11,264 nt of DNA from CAZCBJ01 sp964496705. Lineage in GTDB: Bacteria > Chloroflexota > Anaerolineae > Anaerolineales > Anaerolineaceae. Positions 5,949 to 11,264 of this stretch are shown in pieces (the first letter of the stretch is position 1; each line of letters begins with the position of its first letter). The position numbers were made by a program, and so were the translations under genes. The notes beneath the pieces are model-generated. The model saw only the letters and a list, made by a program, of their open reading frames with translations, was not told where the DNA came from and made no database searches. Where the stretch lies: NCBI GenBank assembly GCA_964496705.1, contig CAZCBJ010000119.1:1-11264 (forward strand), written 5' to 3'.

Positions 5949-6905
5949 TCAGAAACTCAGACCGGCGGCTGCTTCCTGTAATATCTGCGCTGAGCGCTCC
6001 AGCAGCGCCTGCTCATCGGCGGGCAGGCTGGCTTCCACAATGCGCGCCACCCCTTCCTTGCCCAGCACCACCGGCACGCTCAGGCACACATCCCGCAGAC
6101 CGTATTCCCCTTCCAGCAGGGTGGAGATGGTCAACAGGCTGTTCTGATCTTGCAGGATGGCGGCTGTGATGCGCACCAGCGCCATGCCAATCGCATAATA
6201 GGTTGCGCCTTTGTAGTTGATGATGTGGTAAGCCGACTCCCTCACCGCACGGACGATGCGCTCACGCTCCTCTTGCCAGCTTGCGCAGCCCGCGCATTGC
6301 GGGCAGTACTCATCCAGCGGGATGCCCCCCACGTGGGTCATTGACCAGGCCGCCAATTCGCTGTCGCCGTGCTCGCCGAGGATGTAAGCATGTACGTTGC
6401 TCACATCCACCCCGCAGTGCTGGCTGAGCAAGTAACGGAAGCGGGCGCTGTCCAGCACCGTCCCCGAGCCGATGATGCGCGATTTTGGCCAGCCAGAATG
6501 GCGGATGGCGACCCGGGTGAGGATGTCCACCGGATTGGTAGCAACCACCACCACCGCGCGCGATTTTTGGGCAGCGATTTCATCCAGAATGCTGGTGAGG
6601 ATTGAAGCGTTGCGCTTCATCAGGTCCAGCCGCGTTTCGCCTGGGGCCTGTTTGGCGCCGGCAGTGATCACAATCACGCTGGCGTCCGCAAAATCGCGCG
6701 GCGCGCCCACCCGGATCTGCACATTCGGGTAATAGGGCAGCCCGTGGGCCAGGTCAAGCACCTGCCCTTCGGCGTAGTTGCGGTTGACGTCGCTCAGCGT
6801 GATTTCGTCGGCGATGCCGCGCTGCGCCAGGGCGTAGGCGAAGGTGGAACCCACCGCCCCCGCCCCGATAATCGCCACCTTGCGTGAAGAATAAATGCTT
6901 TGCAT
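5949..6905 (-). CDS. ldh: L-lactate dehydrogenase, NAD-dependent, probably FBP-activated
   Basis: This cytosolic enzyme reduces pyruvate to L-lactate with NADH. Numbered from the longer GTG start (320 residues), the Rossmann motif is GAGAVG (16-21), and Asp41 ends the second strand, giving NAD preference. The active-site loop AGAKQAPGETR has Gln88, the lactate-type residue (malate enzymes have Arg), and Arg94. Other catalytic residues are Asn126, Asp154, Arg157 and His181 (GEHGDSE). At the same +14 offset to standard LDH numbering, Arg159 and His174 match Arg173 and His188 of the fructose-1,6-bisphosphate site in Bacillus enzymes, so allosteric activation is likely. The start is ambiguous: GGAGG lies four bases before GTG 6911 and ten before ATG 6905; I prefer the ATG (318 residues). 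It follows the lipoprotein gene by 57 bases on the same strand and may be co-transcribed or have its own promoter. Confidence 0.95.
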   Translation of the reverse strand: MQSIYSSRKVAIIGAGAVGSTFAYALAQRGIADEITLSDVNRNYAEGQVLDLAHGLPYYPNVQIRVGAPRDFADASVIVITAGAKQAPGETRLDLMKRNASILTSILDEIAAQKSRAVVVVATNPVDILTRVAIRHSGWPKSRIIGSGTVLDSARFRYLLSQHCGVDVSNVHAYILGEHGDSELAAWSMTHVGGIPLDEYCPQCAGCASWQEERERIVRAVRESAYHIINYKGATYYAIGMALVRITAAILQDQNSLLTISTLLEGEYGLRDVCLSVPVVLGKEGVARIVEASLPADEQALLERSAQILQEAAAGLSF

Positions 6906-6945
6906 GTTCACCTTTCCTCCGTTCGTCCGTGTAGGATGATTTCTA

Positions 6946-6975
6946 GCCGCTGCGGGACTGGCTCAGGGCAGCGGC
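6946..6975 (-). terminator. Hairpin over the stop codon of the lipocalin lipoprotein gene
   Basis: A perfect 8-bp inverted repeat, GCCGCTGC (6946-6953) and GCAGCGGC (6968-6975), has a 14-base loop that contains the stop codon (6963-6965). There is no U-tract on the minus strand. It may reduce read-through into the lactate dehydrogenase gene. Confidence 0.3.
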
Positions 6976-8120
6976 AGGTTGCCCGCGTAGCCGGTTAATT
7001 CGACATAGCCGTTGCCTCGCGCGGGCTGTCCGGCGCACGCGCCCTCGAAGCGCACCGCGCCTTCCCAGTAAGTGAACGCCGGGAAGTTGACCTCCTGGTC
7101 GGCCATCCACGGGCGCACCTCCAGCTCACATTGTTGCTCCGCCAGCCGGATGCGCCAGCCCGATGGGTACACGCCGCCCGTATGCGGGCTGCGCCATTCG
7201 TCCAGCACGCTCAGCACAAAATCGTCACGCGCGATGGGCGTGGAAAGCGCATCCGCGGAGATCAGCGCCCCGCTGGATGAAGCCGAAATATTGCCGTCTT
7301 TTTCGCGCAACTGAAAGAGCATCAGCGCCGCGCCGTCATCAAATTGCAGCGAGAACCAGTCCCAACCAATCTGATTGGCATCCAGCACGCCGGTGCTGAA
7401 TTCGTGATCCTTCCATGCCAGCCCGCTGACAGAATGACGTGCTCCCTCCACCTGGATGCTGCCCTCCGCGCGCAGGCGCGGCTGGCTGTAGTAATAGGAT
7501 GCATGGGTCGCTTCTTCGCCCTTGCGGCTGTAACCGTTCTCGCCGTGCAGGATGACACCCATCTCATCGGTCAAGGTCAGGTCAATCGCCAGCAGCCCTT
7601 GCGCCGCCTGCAGGTGGTACTCGCCGGGCGCCCCGTCAGCCGCAACGCTCCAATCCTCCAGCCAGACGCGGTAGGGGTCTCCCTGCGCCCCGGCCAGGCC
7701 CGGCCCCGGGCGCGCGTAGCGCTCGAAGGCGTAGAAGCGCTGCGCGCCGATATCGCTCAGCGCAAAATGGGCGAAATACAGGCTGCGGTCATACCAACGC
7801 GAATCGGCGGGCAGCTCGGCGGCTGGCGGCAGCAAGCCCACCCGGAAGAAGGTCAGCTCAAAGCCAAAACGCCTCCCGTTCCGGGCTTGCAGGTTGCCGG
7901 TGTAATACCACCACTCGGTGCGGTAATCCGGGTGAGCGCCGAAATCCGCCGGAAAGGTCATCTGGCGCGAGCCATCAGCATAGCTGAAGCCTTCCATATT
8001 GCCGTCCACCTGTCCACCCGCGGTGAATTGCACCTGAGCCGCGGGCAGCGCTTGGGGACTGCAGGAAGACAAAACAAGCAATAACAGGAAAACCAACGTC
8101 AGAAGCGCAACTGATTTCAT
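6963..8120 (-). CDS. Lipocalin-like lipoprotein, AttH/CrtC family
   Basis: This secreted 385-residue lipoprotein has a signal peptide MKSVALL..LVLSSC with lipobox L17-S-S-C20, so it should be anchored by Cys20 on the outer face of the membrane. The rest matches the AttH/CrtC-like double-calycin fold (predicted secreted hydrolase, COG5621 type): TEWWYYTGNL at 68-77, FAHFALSD near 116-123, GLAWKDHEF near 233-241 and GWDWFSLQF at 252-260. CrtC itself is a carotenoid hydratase; AttH-type proteins have no proven reaction and are suspected to bind or process lipid-like molecules. Such genes often sit beside a LolD/FtsX-type ABC exporter, as here, although usually on the same strand and not divergent. 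There is no Shine-Dalgarno sequence; TATAAT ends nine bases before the ATG, which implies an almost leaderless mRNA. I see no carotenoid genes, so hydratase activity is unlikely. Confidence 0.88.
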   Translation of the reverse strand: MKSVALLTLVFLLLLVLSSCSPQALPAAQVQFTAGGQVDGNMEGFSYADGSRQMTFPADFGAHPDYRTEWWYYTGNLQARNGRRFGFELTFFRVGLLPPAAELPADSRWYDRSLYFAHFALSDIGAQRFYAFERYARPGPGLAGAQGDPYRVWLEDWSVAADGAPGEYHLQAAQGLLAIDLTLTDEMGVILHGENGYSRKGEEATHASYYYSQPRLRAEGSIQVEGARHSVSGLAWKDHEFSTGVLDANQIGWDWFSLQFDDGAALMLFQLREKDGNISASSSGALISADALSTPIARDDFVLSVLDEWRSPHTGGVYPSGWRIRLAEQQCELEVRPWMADQEVNFPAFTYWEGAVRFEGACAGQPARGNGYVELTGYAGNLPLP

Positions 8121-8129
8121 CTATCGCGT

Positions 8130-8135
8130 ATTATA
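8130..8135 (-). promoter_or_regulatory. -10 box of the lipoprotein gene, near-leaderless
   Basis: A perfect TATAAT lies on the minus strand, ending nine bases before ATG 8120. Transcription would begin about two or three bases before the start codon. No -35 match is seen 16-18 bases upstream. Confidence 0.5.
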
Positions 8136-8222
8136 CTTGCCGCGGATATGTCGCGCGCCAGAAAACGAACCCGCGTACAATGTTTGCACACACCCTCTAT
8201 TTCACAGACCGACCAAAGCGGA

Positions 8223-8228
8223 TAGAAT
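8223..8228 (+). promoter_or_regulatory. -10 box of the ABC exporter operon, leaderless
   Basis: TAGAAT ends six bases before ATG 8235, so the predicted transcript start coincides with the A of the start codon. The -35 region (TTTCAC, 8200-8205, 17-base spacer) is poor. No Shine-Dalgarno-like GGAG precedes the ATG. Another -10-like site, TACAAT (8176-8181), would give a leader of about 50 bases and cannot be excluded. Confidence 0.4.
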
Positions 8229-8234
8229 TCAACT

Positions 8235-8915
8235 ATGAGCATTTTCCTGCGATTTGATGACCTGACCAAATCCTTCTACGAAGGCCAGGTGCGCCGCGTG
8301 GTGCTGCAAAATGCGCACGCCGAGTTTCCATCCGGCCAAATCACAGCCATCCTGGGCAAGAGCGGCAGCGGGAAAAGCACGCTGCTGAACCTGATCAGCG
8401 GCATCGACATGCCAGACAGCGGTCAGATCTGGGTGGACGGTCGCGAGCTGACCGCACTGCCGGAGCGCGAGCGCACCCTCTTCCGCCGCGCGAACATTGG
8501 TTTCATCTTCCAATTTTTCAATCTGATCCCCACCCTGACCGTCGGCGAGAACGTCAGCCTGCCGTTGGAGCTGAACCAGGCTTCGCGACCGCAGGCGCAG
8601 CGCAAGGCGGCTGAGCTGCTCGAGGCGGTGGGTCTGGCGGACCGCTGGAACACCTTTCCCGACAAACTCTCCGGCGGCGAGCAGCAGCGCGTGGCGCTGG
8701 CCCGCGCGCTGGTGCATGATCCGCTGTTGATCCTGGCTGACGAGCCAACCGGCAACCTGGATGACGAGACCGGCGCGGCGGTGCTGGCGCTGCTCACCCG
8801 CCTGGCGCGCGAGCAAAATCGCACCCTGCTGATGGTCACCCACAATCCAGAAGCCACCGCGCACGCTGACCGCGTCCTGCGGCTCACGCATGGGCAGTTG
8901 ATCGCGGAGCGCTGA
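8235..8915 (+). CDS. ABC transporter ATP-binding protein, LolD/YbbA/MacB type
   Basis: This 226-residue ATPase subunit energises the permease encoded next to it. All ATPase motifs are intact: Walker A GKSGSGKST (41-49), Q-loop Gln93 in FIFQFFNLIPTLTV, signature LSGGEQQRVALARAL (145-159), Walker B LILADEPTGNLD (165-176, catalytic Glu170) and H-loop His203 in VTHNPE. The LADEPTGNLD form, short length and Phe-Gln-Phe-Phe-Asn-Leu Q-loop are typical of the LolD/FtsE/MacB group that works with FtsX-type permeases by mechanotransmission, not by classical transmembrane transport. The stop is three bases before the permease start, so translation is coupled. The start has no Shine-Dalgarno sequence and a -10 box right in front of it. 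It is divergent from the AttH-like lipoprotein gene with 114 bases between them. Confidence 0.95.
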   Translation: MSIFLRFDDLTKSFYEGQVRRVVLQNAHAEFPSGQITAILGKSGSGKSTLLNLISGIDMPDSGQIWVDGRELTALPERERTLFRRANIGFIFQFFNLIPTLTVGENVSLPLELNQASRPQAQRKAAELLEAVGLADRWNTFPDKLSGGEQQRVALARALVHDPLLILADEPTGNLDDETGAAVLALLTRLAREQNRTLLMVTHNPEATAHADRVLRLTHGQLIAER

Positions 8916-8918
8916 GCC

Positions 8919-11138
8919 ATGCCCGCGTTGCGCAGCCTGCTGCGTCACCCCGTCCAATTCGCCTTGATGGTGCTCGGCATCGCTTTGGGCGTGGCGGCGA
9001 TGATTTCCATTGACCTGGCCAACGCCAGCGCTGAACGCGCCTTTGAGCTGAGCGCCAGTGCGGTGGCCGGGCGCGCTACGCATCAGATCAGCGCCGGCGG
9101 CGATGGCCTCGATGAAACATTGTATGTCCGCCTGCGCACCGACCCGGCGTGGCGCAGCCGCATTGAGCTGGCCCCGCTGGTCAACGCCTACGCCCTCAGC
9201 CCGCAGCTGGGCGACGCGCCGTTCACCCTGCTGGGGGTGGACCCCTTCGCCGAAGCGCCGTTCCGCGGCTACCTCGGCGATCAGCGCGAGGCGCGCCTCA
9301 CCTCAACCGCCGCGCTGCTCACCCAGCCCGGCGCGGTGCTGCTCTCCGATTCAATCGCCAGCCAATTCAAACTGCAGCCTTGCCCGATTGGCAGCCTGGA
9401 GGATACCTGCCGGCTGAGCCTGACCATCGAAGGCCGCACGCACACCGCCTACCTGGTCGGAGTGCTCAAACCTGCCGACGAGTTGTCGCGGCGAGCGCTG
9501 GACAACCTGATCTTGACCGACATCGCCACCGCACAAAGCCTGAGTGGCAAGAGCGGACGGCTGACGCGCATTGACCTGATCCTGCCTGAAGATGTATCCC
9601 CCGAACAACTGACCGCGGCACTGCCGCCGAACGTGCTGCTGACCGCTTCCGATACGCGCACCCAGCAGGTTTCCGAGATGACCTCCGCATTTCGCGTCAA
9701 CCTGACCGCGCTCAGCCTGCTGGTGCTGCTGGTCGGTCTTTTCCTGATCTACAACACGATGACCTTTTCCGTAGTCCAGCGCCGCGCGCTGTTCGGCACG
9801 CTGCGCTGTCTGGGTTACACACGCGAGGAAATCTTCGGCATGGTGCTGGGCGAAGCTGCGTTGGTCGGTGCGCTGGGCTCGGCACTGGGCGTGGGGCTGG
9901 GCATCCTCCTCGGGCAGGGCGCAGTGCAGTTGGTGACTCAGACGATCAACGACCTGTTTTTCGTGGTCAACGTGCGCGGGGTGCAGATTCCTACCGCCAG
10001 CCTGCTCAAAGGAGCACTGGCAGGCCTGATCGCCAGCCTGCTGGCGGCTGCCCCGCCGGCCTGGGAAGCAGCCGCGGTAGCGCCACGCCTGGCGCTCTCG
10101 CGCGCTGGATTGGAGAACAAGGCCAGCCTGGCGGTCAACCTGGCAGCCGGGCTGGGGCTGCTCTCGGCGTTGGCCGGGACGTTGATCTTTCGCATTCCCA
10201 CCCGCTCGCTGGTGATCAGCTTTGGCGGCACCTTCCTGGTGATCATCGGTCTGGCCGCCCTCACCCCCATCGTCACGGTCAGCTTGATGCGCTTGCTGGG
10301 CGCGCCGTTGGGACGCTTGTTCGGTCTGCTGGGGCGCATGGCGCCCCGCAACGTCATCCGCTCGCAGAGCCGCACGGTCGTCGCAGCCGCCGCGCTGATG
10401 ATCGCTGTGGCGGTGACCATCGGCGTGCAGGTGATGATCTCCAGCTTCCGCGCCACGGTGGCCCTGTGGCTGGAGCAGACGCTGCAGGGGGACGTGTACA
10501 TCACCACCCAGGGGATCAACACCACCCGCCTGGACACACCGCTGGACCCGCAGGTGATCCAGATTGCGCGCGCTTATCCACAGTCCGTCAGCAGCGCGGC
10601 GGTGCGCGTGGCGCCGGTCGAATCGGCGCAGGGCGAGGTGCAGATCGTCGCCACCGACCTGGCGGAGATTGACCCGCGCCTGTTCCTGGCAGCCGAGGGC
10701 AGTCCCCGGCAAGCCTGGCAGCGGGTCAAGGAGGGCGCAATTCTGCTCTCCGAGCCGCTGGCCAACCGGTTGGGTATATCCGCTCCAGCCGGCGAACTAC
10801 AGCTTTTGACCCCCTCCGGCTGGCGGGCTTTCCCAGTGGCCGGCATCTATGCCGATTACGCCTCCACGCGCGGCGGTACTCATCCAGGCTCATGCGGNNN
10901 NNNNNNNNNNNNNNNNNNNNNNNNNNNNNNNNNNNNNNNNNNNNNNNNNNNCCCTCTGGCTGGTTGAAGGCGCAGACGCGGACCAGGTCACCGCCAGCCT
11001 GCGCGCCCGCTTGAGTGCTTTCCCCGGCATTCAGGTCACCCCCAGCGGTGCGCTGCGCCAGGACGCGCTGGAAATCTTCGACCGCACCTTCGCCATCACC
11101 AGCGCCATGCAACTGCTCACCACGCTGGTGGCTTTCAT
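8919..11138 (+). CDS. FtsX-type ABC transporter permease (YbbP/AttF-like), frameshifted, gapped and cut at the right end
   Basis: This is the membrane subunit partnering the ATPase upstream. After the first membrane segment (residues 13-31) comes an extracellular domain (about 33-255), then a first FtsX domain with segments near 262-283, 316-335 and 358-378, the coupling stretch RRALFGTLRCLGYTREEIFGM, two central segments (about 405-455), another segment (about 490-510) that starts a second half, and a second extracellular domain. Such doubled permeases (COG3127/YbbP type) have about 800-850 residues. Two defects are visible. The family motif of the type YxDYxSxRGVLIQ is recovered only if one G is dropped at 10872-10876; after that the frame passes through the 54-N gap and on to TFAITSAMQLLTTLVAFIG. 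The final FtsX segments and the coupling helix are then missing, because from about 11139 the sequence is of another kind. The function, export or extraction of a lipid-like substrate, is inferred from the family and neighbours. Confidence 0.85.
10898..10951. other. Assembly gap of 54 N
   Basis: The gap lies inside the permease gene. With the one-base frameshift at 10872-10876 taken into account, both flanks are in the same frame and 54 bases (18 codons) is about the missing length expected for this family, so the gap size is plausible. Confidence 0.95.
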
Positions 11139-11264
11139 CGGCGGTCTGTCCTCGGCCACGGCGATGGTCATCGTCGAGTCGGTGGCGCTGGCCATCATGA
11201 TCTGCAATGGCCTCGTCATTCCGCTGCTGCTGCGGCGGCGGACCGAGCCGGCGAAGAGCCTCGG
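11139..11264 (+). other. Probable foreign segment: sodium-symporter/sensor-kinase-like membrane fragment joined in frame
   Basis: The permease frame runs on without a stop into GGLSSATAMVIVESVAL, then AIMICNGLVIPLLLRRR. FtsX permeases should here show a membrane helix and then an LERxREFGxLRAxG-type coupling helix. Instead the stretch resembles the symporter-like N-terminal membrane domain of CbrA/PutP-type sensor kinases of Proteobacteria (G-G-L/F-S-A-A-T-x-M-V-I-V ... N-x-x-V-x-P-L-x-L-R). Third codon positions are G or C in 36 of 38 codons from 11146 on, and Arg changes from CGC to a CGG-CGG-CGG run. The join probably falls in the short stretch near 11131-11150 that both families can share. 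The family match is from memory, not from a search. Confidence 0.6.

Noticed and set aside
6963..8120. A true CrtC carotenoid hydratase
   Set aside because: The lipoprotein signal and ABC neighbours fit the AttH-like branch; no carotenoid synthesis genes are present.
8229..9083. A minus-strand open frame of 284 codons opposite the ABC ATPase
   Set aside because: The ATPase on the plus strand has every catalytic motif; the opposite frame is Gln/Arg-rich without motifs.
9351..10712. A minus-strand open frame of 453 codons opposite the permease
   Set aside because: It is rich in Gln, His, Arg and Asp, typical of an antisense shadow of a GC-rich membrane-protein gene, and has no domain I recognise.

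Overview
The window looks like a contig or scaffold piece from an anaerobic, GC-rich bacterium, most likely Chloroflexota (Anaerolineae-like). This placement is inferred from the gene mix: a glycyl radical enzyme, FBP-type lactate dehydrogenase, a CBS-ACT protein, a DUF89 phosphatase, and an AttH-like lipocalin next to a long FtsX-type permease. There is no rRNA or other marker gene to confirm it.

Layout. From about 4965 down to base 1 everything reads leftward (minus strand): an ARMT1-type DUF89 phosphatase; a two-gene operon of a HemG-like flavodoxin and a small membrane protein; a short ORF that looks like an internally deleted alpha/alpha-toroid (prenyltransferase-like) protein; and a nearly complete glycyl radical enzyme. 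All ten active-site positions of trans-4-hydroxy-L-proline dehydratase (HypD) that I can recall are conserved in it at a constant +8 offset. Its C-terminal glycine loop lies beyond base 1. Divergent from the phosphatase, a CBS-CBS-ACT protein (5087-5743, plus) sits behind a near-consensus promoter. A 205-base convergent intergenic region with overlapping hairpins separates it from L-lactate dehydrogenase (minus), which follows an AttH/CrtC-like lipocalin lipoprotein (minus). Divergent from the lipoprotein is an ABC exporter pair (plus): a LolD/YbbA-type ATPase and a long FtsX/YbbP-type permease.

How the genes relate. HypD would make pyrroline-5-carboxylate from hydroxyproline, and lactate dehydrogenase disposes of NADH, so both fit an amino-acid and sugar fermenting anaerobe. 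The lipocalin lipoprotein and the ABC pair are a recurrent neighbourhood (att-type) suspected of handling lipid-like molecules at the cell surface. Here they are divergent, and both seem to be made from leaderless or near-leaderless transcripts.

Quality. The right end is unreliable. The permease carries a one-base frameshift near 10872-10876, then a 54-N gap (10898-10951). After about 11139 the reading frame continues into a sequence that resembles a sodium-symporter/sensor-kinase membrane segment rather than an FtsX C-terminus, which suggests a chimeric join. No tRNA, rRNA, CRISPR array, insertion sequence or phage gene was recognised, and I see no clear new defence or mobile system.
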